Source: Aquarana catesbeiana
Taxonomy: Eukaryota > Chordata > Amphibia > Anura > Ranidae
Assembly (NCBI RefSeq): GCF_042186555.1
Contig: NC_133325.1
Coordinates: forward strand, 670,456,640 to 670,520,639
Length of the DNA stretch: 64,000 bases
Direction of reading: 5' to 3'
Below the pieces are notes generated by a model. The model worked only from the letters and a program-made list of their open reading frames with translations. It ran no database searches and was not told where the DNA came from. Below, one piece after another: positions 12,029 to 22,376 of this stretch. The translations under genes and the position numbers were made by a program. Every line of letters begins with the position of its first letter. The first letter of the stretch is position 1.

Positions 12029-12366
12029 TTTTTTTTTTTTTTTTTTTTTCTTTACTTCTTTCGTTTTTGATTTGTTTTTTGGGTTTGTGGGTTTACTGAT
12101 TTATTTACTTTTGTAGGTTTTTGTTTTTGTTTTTGGTAAAATATAAAAAGAAAGGGAGGATTCCTTTCTTCTTTTGAGTGGATATACACATATAAGTATA
12201 AGTAAATGAAGACATATATATACATGCTTATATACCGTAATTATGGATTATTAATTTGGTACAAAATGTATGGCAGTTAAAAGCAAATATGTATATGGAA
12301 AGTGATATGATATTGGATTACCTGCCTCCTTTCGAATAAATAAAGAATATTAAAAAAAAAAAAAAA
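12029..12366 (+). other. LINE 3' untranslated region and A-tail
   Basis: Begins with a long T-run, continues AT-rich with GTTTTTG words, has an AATAAA at about 12337 and ends in a run of A before the target-site duplication at 12367. Confidence 0.7.
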
Positions 12367-12655
12367 AGACATGTGCAATTCATTTAGTTCCAAATTCGGT
12401 TTTCAACAAAATTCGTCAAATTCATGAATTCAGAAATATTCAAATTAACAAAAACCTTTTTCACAATAAAAAACAAAAATTCGAAAATTTGGATATTCAA
12501 AAATTCGAAAATTTGAAAAATCCGAAAATAAGATTGAAAATCCGAAAATTCAAAAGAACGAAAATAAGAACGAATATCCGAAGATTCGAAAACCCGAAAA
12601 TCCAAAATAATAACTAACTAACTAATAATAATAACTATTACTATTAAATTATAGG

Positions 12656-12958
12656 TATTGGAATTTCCTTTCAAATTTGGCTGTTAGTGAGCATAACGAA
12701 TATGAATTTATCCGAAGTTACAAATTATCCAAAATAACGAATCTAAACGAATGGAACGTAACTAATTAATAATACTAAATAATAATAATAATAATAAAAA
12801 CTTTTTTATTATTATAATTTTTATTATTTATTATTATTAATTCCTTTTGTTCCATTCATTTAAATGCAGCATTCGTTATTTTGGATAATTCGTAACTTCA
12901 GATGAATTCGTATTTGTTACGTTCACTAACAGCCAAATTTGAAAGGAAATTCCAATAC
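12656..12958. repeat. Palindrome inside the hAT element
   Basis: The arm GGAATTTCCTTTCAAATTTG at 12660 recurs in reverse complement ending near 12957. Arms of about 115 bp surround a core of TAA/ATT triplets. Confidence 0.75.
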
Positions 12959-13300
12959 AGGCAGTCCCTGAGTTACGGACATCCGAGTTATGAACATCCG
13001 AGTTATGAACATCCGAGTTATGAACATCTGAGTTATGAACATCCGAGTTACGAACGACTCCTACTTATGAATGGAGGTGGCATGACGTCACTGCCGGATG
13101 CTTGCACTCCACTCTGATCCTGGATACAGCCGAGCAACCATCTTGCAGCGCCGAACACATGCCACACTGCAGTACTACATGCACAGAAGCACCCAGAACA
13201 TCCCACATCACTGCACAGTCTGGAGTTACACTTAGAAATGTACTGTTCTGACTTACAAACAAATTTGACGTAAGAATGCATCTAAGCGAGTGGAACATAA
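12955..13300. repeat. Nested repeat with a 15-bp minisatellite
   Basis: At 12979-13055 there are five to six copies of a 15-bp unit ATCCGAGTTATGAAC. The unit starts within a sequence opening CAGGCAGTCCCTGAGTTACG, which resembles the terminus of a widespread DNA transposon. The right end is not clear. Confidence 0.6.
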
Positions 13301-13565
13301 GGAATTTTACTTTTCCAAAGTTATGAATTTATTCAAAATAATGAATTTTGGTCATAACGAATGACCCGAAAAACGAAAAATAAAAAAAAAACAAAACAAA
13401 ACAACAAAACGAATGAAACAAAAGCAGTGAACATGTCTAAGACCCATGATCTATGGTCAATTAGAATTTTGCCATTGCCAAAAAAAAAAAATACAGATTA
13501 CATTTCAGAACATTTAAGTATATGTTTTGCATCTTTTTTATGTTAAAAAAAACATCAGCTTTTAC

Positions 13566-13601
13566 CTTGTGCCTTCTTTTCTTCACTATCTCCCTTGGAA
13601 C
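13566..13601 (-). CDS. COL26A1: COL26A1 mini-exon at the start of the collagenous region
   Basis: A 36-bp exon (12 codons), phase 1 at both ends. The acceptor is AATTTAACAG at 13602 and the donor is CAAG|GTAAAA at 13565. It reads GSKGDSEEKKAQ when the preceding split G is supplied. Only the first two triplets are collagen-like and the rest is charged, which fits a short transition between the linker and the first triple helix. Its reality rests on splice sites, phase agreement with both neighbours and position, because it is too short for a similarity argument. Confidence 0.75.
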
Positions 13602-14314
13602 CTGTTAAATTGAATTGATTATCAATAAGCTTCGCATTTGCCAAATGTATTTGTTAAGAGTACATAACATTTCAGGACAATAAGTCTAATCCAATGCTGT
13701 TTGATGCTTTGATCAGTGTGTTCTGCAGAAAGTATATTTTTATTATAAGTTACCAGTACAATGTGATCAATATTGACAGACGTTCCAGTTTTACCCTTTA
13801 TTCTACATTTTGTTATACTTTTTATGTTTGCTGTTGTTTTGCAGTAAATTTTAACGTGCACTATATTTAAGTGATGTATTGATAGTATTAATTTGCATAA
13901 GTGGGTAATGGGAAGAAAAGTGAAGACATACCAGTCATTAGATGCACAAATGTTGCCATTATTCATGAATAAAAGAGCCATTAAGCTAGTGTTACATACT
14001 TTACATGTATAAAATCTGTATTTCAGATTTAAGACTCGATTTTGTGATTGGGTTGCAGTGGTCTCAATCTCTATAGGAAGCTTTATCAAAATTTAATCAA
14101 ACAGCGGAACAAATGAAATGGAATACATTTTCAAGGGGCCACATTATTTCTAGAGGACCATACCTACCTAAATCCAGACAATATTGCAGTATGTAGATGT
14201 GTTCTTCATGATAAATGATTAAATTCTGTATATTTGTGCCTCAAGCTCTGATTGGCTATTTACTCACTAAATAAAATAGATATGTTTTCTTTTCATGTTA
14301 TCTCCTATTCTCAC
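13602..14314. other. COL26A1 intron of 713 bp
   Basis: Intron between the mini-exon and the linker exon. A minus-strand ORF of 155 codons covers most of it (13622-14089), but it has no recognisable domain, is AT-rich and sits between two well-supported splice sites. Confidence 0.7.
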
Positions 14315-14465
14315 CTGGTGGAGATTTAACTGACTTTCTGAATATTCCTCCTGGGCTCAGCAGCGGAATGGCATCAGGCAGGAAGTCCGTATTCCACACG
14401 GCTGTGCCTCTTGTGATTGGCAGATCATTCTCTGATACTTTCTCAGATGATTCCAGTGTGATGAT
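14315..14465 (-). CDS. COL26A1: COL26A1 exon: linker between EMI region and collagen
   Basis: Exon of 151 bp, phase 0 at the start and phase 1 at the end. The acceptor is ATTTCCCTGTAG at 14466 and the donor is CCAG|GTGAGA at 14314. It encodes 50 residues plus the G of the next glycine codon. The key stretch is SENDLPITRG...WNTDFLPDAIPLLSPGG. An acidic NDLP followed by W-N-x-DFLPDAIPL is what I recall from the segment after the coiled coil in human COL26A1, which makes this the strongest identifying exon. The preceding exon should end in a coiled-coil stretch and carry the EMI cysteines. I searched the minus strand to the right by eye and did not find it. Confidence 0.87.
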
Positions 14466-15009
14466 CTACAGGGAAATGTAAACAATGAGTAGGTACATGG
14501 ACTGGCCACAGTTATATAGGCATGGATTACTGGTACAGAGCATAGTAATCTTTCTGACTAGGCTTTCTGTATAATATAAGACGTAAGCCTGGTACACACT
14601 ATTATTTTTTTTGGTTGAACCCAGTGGGCTGAATGAAAAAAAGCCGAAGAAGTCGCTGTACTAACTATGCGATGCTAGTAAAGCAATCTCCCCATTGATC
14701 CATTGTGTTCTGACAGGGGGACTCCCACCAAAACACACTGGTCAGCGCTCCCAGACATTGGCTGAAAGCGCTGATCGGCAGCCGGTTTTCCAGCATGCTT
14801 GTTCGACAGAAGCCAGTCATGAGATCAGCTTCTGTCAAACAAGGACCTGTACACATGTCGCATGTCAAAACGCACCAATGTCAACCAGGGCTCAAAGCTT
14901 TTACCTTTTGTATCACTTGCACTCACTTGTATCACTTGCACTCCCTTTTAGGTTGTAAACGGTCAAAAGCAGGACCCTCCTACTTTCTTGTCTTGAATTG
15001 AAAGCCAAA
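14466..15009. other. Start of a large COL26A1 intron, repeat-derived
   Basis: From about 14587 a sequence starting GCCTGGTACACACTATT runs to about 14850. A diverged piece of the same family appears at 47586-47720 (CCTGTACACATGGGACG, then a shared CAGCCGGT...CAACAGAAGCCAG segment). No coding exon seen. Confidence 0.5.
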
Positions 15010-15825
15010 GATCGGGAAAGCGGTCCCCTACCGATCACCCATTAAGGACAAGTTGTTTTGGGCTATCGCGGTACCAGCTTAAACATTGTAGACACAATGT
15101 GTGATAAAAATGTAACAATGCTTTGTTATACATAACAATATAAAATCAGGATATCCAAATGATAAATGACGAACATCATTAAAATGTAGATTCACAATCC
15201 AGGTATATCACCAATATTCATGTACCCCATTTGAATGGGACAGGGGTATGATGGATTCCAACGGAAGTCATTGTTGTCATTGAGAACAATGACATCTGTT
15301 GGAATCTATCATACCCCAGTCCTCCCCACGTGGGGTACATGAATACTGGTGATATACCTGGATTGTGAATCTACATTCTGATGATATTTGTCATTTATCA
15401 TTTGGATATCCTGATTTTATATTGTTATGTACTGTATAATAACGCATTGTTAATTTTTTATCAAACTTTGGGGGTTATTTACAAAAGGCAAATCCACTTT
15501 GCACTACAAATGCACTGCAAGTGCAGTCACTGTAGATCTGAAGGGGGCATGCAAGAAAAATAAAAAACAGTATTTTTGCTTGTACATGATTGAATGATAA
15601 ATTCAGCAGAGCTTCCCCTCATTTCAGAGCTTCCCGTCAGATCTACAGCGATCTACAGCGACTGCACTTACAAGCTGCAGTGCACTTGTAGTGCAGAGTG
15701 GAGTTCCCGTTAGTAAATCAACCCCATTGTGTCTAGAACGTTTAAGCTGGTACCAAGATACCGTAGTCCAAAACAATTTGTCCTTTATGGGTGACCAGTA
15801 GGGGACCGCAATCCCAATCTCTCCC
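15010..15825. repeat. Large foldback element, right arm split by a MITE
   Basis: The left arm at about 15010-15275 recurs in reverse complement at about 15280-15470 and 15726-15825. Shared blocks include GTATATCACCA, AAATCAGGATATCCAAATGA and TGTAGACACAATG-type ends. The centre is near 15276 (ATTGAGAACAATGACATC). The right arm is interrupted by the MITE at 15471-15725. Confidence 0.8.
15471..15725. mobile_element. MITE of the GGGGTTATTTAC family
   Basis: Inverted ends GGGGTTATTTACAAAAGGCA and TTAGTAAATCAACCCC, with the CACTTTGCACTACAA motif inside. It sits within one arm of the foldback element, so it is the younger insertion. Confidence 0.75.
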
Positions 15826-16170
15826 AATAGAGGATTCAGTTTTGTCTTGAATTGTATCGTAACTGTACTGTCTTCATTTTTGTGCTGAAACTGTTAGCAC
15901 AATTTTAATCATGTATACTCATTATATTATTACTAATAATATTAATGATCTCACTCCAAATCTCCCGAGACTAGCAGTCAGAGGCAGCAGACATACAGCT
16001 ATAAGGCTGTATGCAGAGGAATGCCTAGGCACTCTCACATGCTAAGACGTGCACTATTTCTTATGTCAAATTCAAGACAAGATAAAAAAAAAATACCAGG
16101 GCACTGCTTAATTACAATTTACATTTTTGGATGTTCCCTATAACATATCAAGACTTTGCTTTTTGAGTTT
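15826..16170. other. Unassigned intronic sequence
   Basis: No gene or clear repeat family recognised. Confidence 0.4.
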
Positions 16171-16174
16171 TTAA

Positions 16175-17148
16175 TCACTTGGCGACTGCCGCACGCCGAT
16201 TTACGTCAGCAAAATGGCACGGGCAGGCAAAAGGGTGTACCTGTACGTCCTTTTAAATTTGCTACCTAGTGGTCATGCACAAGCTACGGGAGCGTGCCTG
16301 CGAGTCCCACAAACTCTATCTTTGCCGGCGGCCCGCGATTGTGGCGAGGAGAGGCAGAACGGGGAGATGCCTATGTAAACAAGGCCTTTCCCTGTTCTGC
16401 CTAGCAACATGACAGGGATCTACTGCTCCCTGTCATCGGGAGCAGTGATCTCTGTCATGTTATAGTGAGCCCATCCCCCTACAGTTATAACACATCCAGG
16501 GAACACACTTAACCCCTTGATCGCCCTCTAGTGTTTAACCCCTTCCCTGCCAGTGTCATTTATACAGTAATCAGTAGCTATTTGTAGCTTTGATCTCTGT
16601 ATAAATGTTAATGTCCCAAAATAGTGTCAAAAGTGTCCTATCTCTCCACCATAATGTCCCAGTCCCAATAAAAATCGTAGATCACTGCCATTACTAATTA
16701 AAAAAAAAAAAAATAATAATAAAAATACCATACATCTATCCCCTATTTTGTAGACGCTATAATTTTGCGCAAATCAATCAATATACTCTTATTGCGATTT
16801 TTCTTTACCAAAAATATGTAGAAGAATACATATTGGCCTGAACTGTGTAAGAAATTTTTTTTTTATATATATATATATTTTTGGGATATTTATTATAGAA
16901 AAAAGTAAAAAATATTGCTTTTTTTCAAAATTGACGGTCTTTTTTTGTTTATAGCGCAAAAAAAAAAAATATGCAGAGGTGATCAAATACAACCAAAAGA
17001 AAGCTCTATTTGTGGGAAAAAAGGACGTTAATTTTGTTTGGGTACAATGTCGCACGACCGCGCAATTGTCAATTAAATTGACGCAGGGCCGAATCGCAAA
17101 AAATGCTGTGGTCAGGAAGGGGGTAAATTCTTCCGGGGGCTGAAGTGG
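16175..17148 (-). mobile_element. piggyBac-type MITE, 974 bp, with TTAA on both sides
   Basis: TTAA at 16171-16174 and 17149-17152 flank termini TCACTTGGCGACTGCCGC and, at the right, CTGAAGTGG, which are inverted versions of the ends of the element at 28289-35263. piggyBac transposases insert at and duplicate TTAA. No coding capacity. It preserves an uninterrupted AACACACTTAACCCCTTGAT segment near 16504-16523 that serves as the empty site for the insertion at 25492. Confidence 0.8.
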
Positions 17149-17152
17149 TTAA

Positions 17153-17925
17153 ATCTGATTACTCTATAGGTATATGTGGGTAACATATATTGATTGTACT
17201 AATAGTAATAATTAATAAATCATGTAGTGGAAAGTTAGAGTACATCATTTGATCTGGAATTAGACTGTCAGTCTTGTATTGCTAGCACTGTCAGATTGTT
17301 TGTGTGTTGCACGTGACTTTAGTAAGTCAGCAGTGATTACTGTACATAAACATTATTATCCAAATAGATTTAGCAGGTTTTGGTCAACTTTGACCTGGTG
17401 TGATAAAAGCTTTGCAGCCACTATGTACACTTGTAACCATAAACCAATACATACACAGTTGCAGGAGGATTTTGTCTCCAAAACTTCAAACCAATCATTG
17501 CCATTAATCAGCGAGTCTAAAATCTGTTCCATACCGCAGTAATTGGTTTAGCCGTTGCTTTAAGCTTTCCCATGCCCTCTAACCTTGTGCCACATTGATT
17601 TTAAACACAGGTATAAGCTGCATTCCAAAAAAAAAGCTGAATCGTTTTCATATGTGTCTCCCAGTCCAGTACTCTGTTTATAGATTAATTAGTAGTAAAT
17701 GTCTGGACAATCTATACAGCAGAAGTGAGGAAGATACAAAATCTTATCTACAAGCATTGCTGCTCTGAGATCAAAGCTGTTCACGTATTTGCATGAAATT
17801 ACATCATATAGTGTCCCTATGCTGTAGGAGCAAGGAAATCATTGTCTGAGCAATGGAACCTGTAGTGAAGCTTTGATCTGGGCCTATACTGGTGACAGGT
17901 ACCCACCACAGTCATCTACTGTAGG
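17153..17925. other. Unassigned intronic sequence
   Basis: AT-rich, with no repeat family or exon recognised. It may be original intron. Confidence 0.4.
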
Positions 17926-18286
17926 CATGCCTCCCAACTGTCCCTGATTTCGAGGCACTGTCCCTGATTTGGAGCAATGTCTTCATTTGTCCCTCATTTT
18001 GGTCTGATCTATATAGTTGTATATAAAATACACTTTTTATCTTTCAAAAAGCATTTCCCAGTGCTAAACCTTTCATCCAAATTCTAAATTGCTGCATTTA
18101 CAAATTTTAGAAGCCAATATAGAGGAATAGTAGAGGTAAAAAAAAAAAAGCCCTTGTGGATTTAATTAACTTTTTTTTTTAAATTTAATTCTCCTTTAAG
18201 GGGGTGTGGCAGGGGGCATGTCCTATGCCTACATAGGTTTGGTAGTAGGTGTCCCTCATTCCCATCTCAAAATGTTGGGAGGTATG
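17926..18286 (+). mobile_element. Non-autonomous element with CATGCCTCCCAAC ends
   Basis: Begins CATGCCTCCCAACTGTCCCT and ends TGTTGGGAGGTATG. An inverted-orientation copy lies at 43689-44062 and shares the TTTCAAAAAG...CAGTGCTAAACCTTTC block in complement. No ORF. Confidence 0.7.
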
Positions 18287-18374
18287 ACTGTAGGAGTTCC
18301 TGTATATATGGTTAGATAGATTTTACCTGCTATTTCACTCATTTCCCCAGTCTTAGATTTCTGAATCTGACTAA

Positions 18375-19066
18375 GGCCCCTTTCACACTTGTGCGACTTC
18401 AAAGTCGCGTGATTTTACCGCGATTTCGTGGCCACGACTTTACCAAGATTTTGCAGTGATTTGGGAGCAGTACTACTTTGTATGACTTTGCCACAACTTT
18501 GGCATTAACCATTCTTAGCTTGTGCTTACAAAGTCGTACTGAAATCGTGTCTATATTATTCAGGTACGATTTGCATGCTACTTGAGGGTCTAACATTGAG
18601 GTCTATGGGCATCAACTCGCATGGAAGTTGGACCAAAGTAGGGCAGGGACTACTTTGAAGTCGGCATGACTTAAAGTCGTGCCAATATGGATGGTAGTCA
18701 TTGAAAATCATGAAGAATGACTTGTCATACGATTTTGCAGTACAAAATCGTGGGACAAGTCGTATAAGTGTGAAAGGGGCCTAAGTCGTGCCAACTTCAA
18801 AGTAGTCCCTGCACTATTTTGGTCCAACTTCCATGCGAGTTGATGTCCATAGACCTCAATGTTAAACCCTCAAGTAGCATGCAAATCGTACCTGAATAAT
18901 ATAGACACAATTTCAGTACGACTTTGTAAGCACAAGCTGAGAATGGTTAATGCCAAAGTTGTGGCAAAGTCGTACAAAGTAGTACTGCTCCCAAATTGTG
19001 GCAAAATCGTGGTAAAATCGCAGCAAAATCGTGCAACTTTGAAGTCGCACAAGTGTGAAAGGGACC
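18375..19066. mobile_element. Harbinger-type element, palindromic double copy
   Basis: Ends are GGCCCCTTTCACACTTGTGC and GTGTGAAAGGGACC, flanked by TAA at 18372-18374 and TTA at 19067-19069, in line with the TWA target of Harbinger elements. A further terminus-like GTGTGAAAGGGGCCTAAG lies internally at 18766-18784. The two halves (about 18375-18680 and 18785-19066) are reverse complements, so the whole folds back on itself. Confidence 0.7.
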
Positions 19067-20811
19067 TTACTAAAACAAGAAAAATGCAGGGATATGTGCT
19101 GAACTACAAATGCTGAAAGAAGTATTTATAAAATATGTAAAGCTTGGGTTCCACTGCATTACACTCCTAGACCTTGACTCCCATGTTTGCCCCAATGTTT
19201 CCCAATGACAAATAGACAGGACATGTGTTCTGAATACAATGTTGTTGTCAGTCAGAGCTGTAACACAGTCACTAGTCAGGACACACAGGGGGTTTGTTTA
19301 CTAAAGGCAAATAGACGGTTCAATTTGCAAGGGAATTTTCCCCAGTTCTTAGGGAATGTGGAAGAAATTTCACTTTGCAAAGAATACCCAATCATGTGTG
19401 AGGAAAATTAAAAGAAAAAAACACGTAAGCAGGCTGCCCAGCATTGACCCACATGGCCACACATGCAGCTGGGCTTCTAGGACTACTACCCAAGCCCACG
19501 CAGATATCATGTGCATAGATGATGGTCTAAGACTACTTCCTGCATCCTCTTGATCATAGTTCAGATTAACCCCTTATGCCCAGAGCACTTTTCACACAGG
19601 CTTGTGGTTTAACCTCCTTAGTGGTAATCCCTAAGAATTATAGGCCTACAATATAAAACGCCACATTTCCATGCAAAACATTGTACCGCTTTGAGCATCA
19701 AAAATCTGAAATAATCATACAGCCAGGGAGGTTAATGTGGTTAGGATTAGGGCTTTGGGTATCCAAATGAACACCCGCTTGTGTCACATGGGTTCCATTA
19801 GGGGGTTAGAACTTGAGGAGGGTGACTACTTTTCTCTAACCACCACCTACTCCTGAGCTGATCAGGTTTGCACAAATAAACACATTTACTTCTTCCCAAA
19901 TGAGGCTGAACCTATTGTTTCACAATTCTTGTATTCCCATGCTAGGGCAAGAAAGAGGCATTATAATCACTTCCAGAAGCTGGAAGGGGGATTGGAACTT
20001 ACAAGCTGATATTGCTATCCAATGTACATGGCATGGAGCGTTCCCAAACTGGTTATAATAGTAATAACATTCACTAGATAGACAGGAAGGGGTAATGAGT
20101 GCTACTCACTAAGTACAGTTCCCGTAGTGTTCTCTTCAGGACCCTTCCCTCCCACAGGCCCCCAGAGGAAGTGCTTCCTCTAATTGTATTGATCTGTATA
20201 TTATTTGTATATGTATGTATATTGTGGGGTACTAACTGGCAGGATTGTGAATGGTGAGGGGCTTCAGGGCTTATGACTACTATGGAGAAAACACAGAATC
20301 TTAAGTTCTGTTCCTGGTCCTGGAGCCTAAAAACTTTGTAGAACTTTGGATGGAATATAGCATCTATTCCTAGATCCACACCTTACCTCCCTAGCATCCA
20401 CTCCCTAGCAGTGGTTCTGCCTGCTTAGTGGGGAATCTGTTTGCTGATCCCCACTGCGAAGGCGGATGACAGCATAAAGCAGAACGGACACAGACACAGC
20501 TGACTGTCCTAATGGGTGGTTGGATTTAAATAGCCTGTCCATTTCCATCAAACTGTCATCCGATCCAATCCACCATTCATCTGTTTTTAGTGGACAGGAT
20601 CACATTGGTTGTCGGTGGGTGTCAATGGACACATGTCTGTTGACATACGCCCCACCATAGAGGGCAATGGATGGTTCGATCTTTCCTGCCTAAAAAACTG
20701 ACAGAATAGCACCAGTTACTATATACCAGCATTGTATTATTATTTTCCTTGCTTAAAGTCAGTCTAAACCCTTACTTTAAAGAAAAAAAAAAAAAAAAAG
20801 CTAAGCCTAAA
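19067..20811. other. Mostly unassigned intronic sequence
   Basis: 19288-19420 is a one-ended fragment of the GGGGTTATTTAC MITE family (GGGTTTGTTTACTAAAGGCA). 20450-20690 has diverged pieces resembling Harbinger MITE interior (GCGGATGACAG). Nothing else is recognised. Confidence 0.4.
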
Positions 20812-20960
20812 CCAACCATTCTCAACCAGGATTCCGTGGAACCTTAGGGTTCCTCTAGACATTTTCTAAAGAAAATTAGTTTTTAGATAGTTTACTTTTA
20901 TGTTTGTAATAAAAATTACATTTTCAGACCTAGTGGGCTATGTGCGTGGTGACAGAAGGG
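20812..20960 (+). mobile_element. hAT-like terminal fragment
   Basis: CCATTCTCAACCAGGATTCC and GTGGAACCTTAGGGTTCC resemble a terminus that also appears inverted at about 49020-49053. Only one end is visible. Confidence 0.45.
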
Positions 20961-20973
20961 CATCACATTTGTT

Positions 20974-21051
20974 CCTATGGATTGGACCTACTGTGGGAAT
21001 TACCAATAGATTATATTATTGGTAAATCCCACAGTAGGTCCAATCCATAGG
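20974..21051. repeat. 78-bp near-perfect hairpin
   Basis: 35-bp arms, CCTATGGATTGGACCTACTG and onwards, with one mismatch and an 8-base loop around GATTATAT. No target-site duplication or longer arms could be seen. Confidence 0.85.
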
Positions 21052-21317
21052 ATTCTGAAAAATCAGACTGGATAATATTTATTTGTTCGTCCTTTGCTGC
21101 ATTCCACTGCTGTTCATCATCTGCAGTAGACATGCGCAATTCGTTTCGTAACGAATAGAAATTCGGCTGAATTTTGCATCCGAATGTACAAAGAAAAAAA
21201 AGAACGAATTTCAACTAAAACAAATTAAATGATATAAAAAATAACTATGAATTTGTAATGATTCGTTCATTCGTTAAAGGTCTAATAAAACAAAAGGTCA
21301 ACTCAGAGTAAATCTTA

Positions 21318-21926
21318 GTGCCGGTTCAGACAGAGGCGACCTGTCAGGTGACCTAGCCGCCTGACAAGTCGCACTCCATGCACTGCAATAGAAACGTTCT
21401 AATAGAAGCGACTCAAGTCTGACTTTCCTTGTCTTGCATACACATGGTCACACAAATGTTGGCCCAAAATTTCGAACGTGAGAACGCGGTGACGTACAAG
21501 ATGTACGACGAGCCGAGAAAAAGGAAGTTCATTAGACAGTCCGGCTCCTTCTGCTTGATTCCGAGCATGCGTGAACTTTTGTGCGACGGACTTGTGTACA
21601 CACGATCGGAATTTCCGCCAACAAAGAGAAGTTGGTGGAAAATTTGAGAACCTGCTCTCAAACATTTGTGGCTGGAAATTCCGACAGCAAATGTTCAATG
21701 GAGCATACACACGGTCAACAAGCTCACATCCAACATTTCCCATTGGAAAGTCCGACCGTGTGTACGCGGCATTAGAGAAAAGTTCCTGTACTACTTTGGG
21801 ACGACTTCAGAGCAACTTGCATTGACTTCTATACAGAAGTTGTTTTGCAAGCCGCGCTGAAGTCGCGCTGTATGGGACAGCTTCAGAGTTGGACGACTTT
21901 GAAGCTGCCCCTGTGTGAACCGACAC
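21318..21926. mobile_element. Harbinger-type element with TTA duplication
   Basis: Ends are GTGCCGGTTCAGACAG and GTGTGAACCGACAC, flanked by TTA at 21315-21317 and 21927-21929. The middle (about 21430-21770) contains sequence related to the element at 27118-27551 (ACACACGATCGGAATTTCCG), apparently an inserted or captured partial copy. Confidence 0.75.
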
Positions 21927-22191
21927 TTACAGTCCAATCAGCTGATTAATTTTGTGCTGGAGGTTGGATTACTGGCAAAGTGCATTCCTGAGAACTGAGT
22001 GAGAAGGGTGTTGTATTGTATTTGAGCAGAGGAGAAGAGATATTGTCATTGTGTGTGAATGGATTCAATAAACAAACGGCTTTCCAAACTACGAATCGTT
22101 ATCACGAATATATACATACATAAATATTGAATCAAATCGATGTACATACAAAACAAATTGATTCGGTATAACGAATATCGACACTCTACAG

Positions 22192-22376
22192 CAGCATTTC
22201 TCAACTCCAGTCCTCAGGGCGCCCCAACAGGTCGTGTTTTCCGGCCTTCCATTATTTTGCACAGGTGATTTGATCAGTTTCACTGCCTTAGTAATTACCA
22301 CAGCCATTTCATCTGTGGGAAATGCTGAAACCATGACCTGTTGGGGCGCCTTGAGGACTGGAGTTGAGGAACACTG
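22192..22376. mobile_element. hAT MITE, 185 bp, with perfect 8-bp duplication
   Basis: Long inverted termini, CAGCATTTCTCAACTCCAGT at the left and ACTGGAGTTGAGGAACACTG at the right, are flanked by CTCTACAG at 22184-22191 and 22377-22384. No coding capacity. Confidence 0.9.

Larger units (their letters stand above)
9238..12366 (+). mobile_element. 5'-truncated L1-clade LINE with poly(A)
   Basis: A 3129-bp insertion flanked by a 17-bp target-site duplication, AGACATGTGCAATTCAT, at 9221-9237 and 12367-12383. It contains the RT and C-terminal part of ORF2, a T-rich 3' untranslated region and a terminal A-run, the signature of target-primed reverse transcription. The endonuclease domain and ORF1 are missing, so the copy was 5'-truncated on insertion. 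Confidence 0.9.
9220..13439. mobile_element. hAT non-autonomous element (TAGACATGTGC ends), carrying a LINE
   Basis: The termini are TAGACATGTGCAATTCAT at 9220 and, in reverse complement, TAGACATGTTCACTG ending at 13439. An 8-bp target-site duplication AGACCCAT flanks it at 9212-9219 and 13440-13447, as expected for hAT elements. Without the LINE at 9238-12366 and its 17-bp duplication the element is 1074 bp. Its interior is a run of short GAAAATTCG-type words and a palindrome at 12656-12958, with no transposase. A related copy lies at 21127-22506. Confidence 0.85.
1476..14465 (-). other. COL26A1: COL26A1 gene, partial (five exons in the window)
   Basis: Five minus-strand exons form one continuous reading frame: a non-collagenous linker (exon 14465-14315, starts in phase 0, ends in phase 1), then four exons that start and end in phase 1 so that the first base of a codon (G for glycine in three of four junctions) comes from the preceding exon. 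Collagen XXVI is a secreted extracellular-matrix protein with an N-terminal EMI domain, two collagenous stretches and a C-terminal tail. The linker motif WNTDFLPDAIP and the spacer motif LYSLQPNTDKE followed by DS match my memory of human COL26A1. Introns here are 713, 5388, 794 and 5554 bp. The EMI and C-terminal exons are not seen. The paralogue EMID1 is the main alternative. Confidence 0.83.

Noticed and set aside
13622..14089. Minus-strand ORF of 155 codons
   Set aside because: It lies inside a COL26A1 intron with supported splice sites on both sides, is AT-rich and shows no domain.
18859..19116. 85-codon ORF repeated on the opposite strand at 18399-18596
   Set aside because: The two ORFs are the arms of one palindromic Harbinger element.
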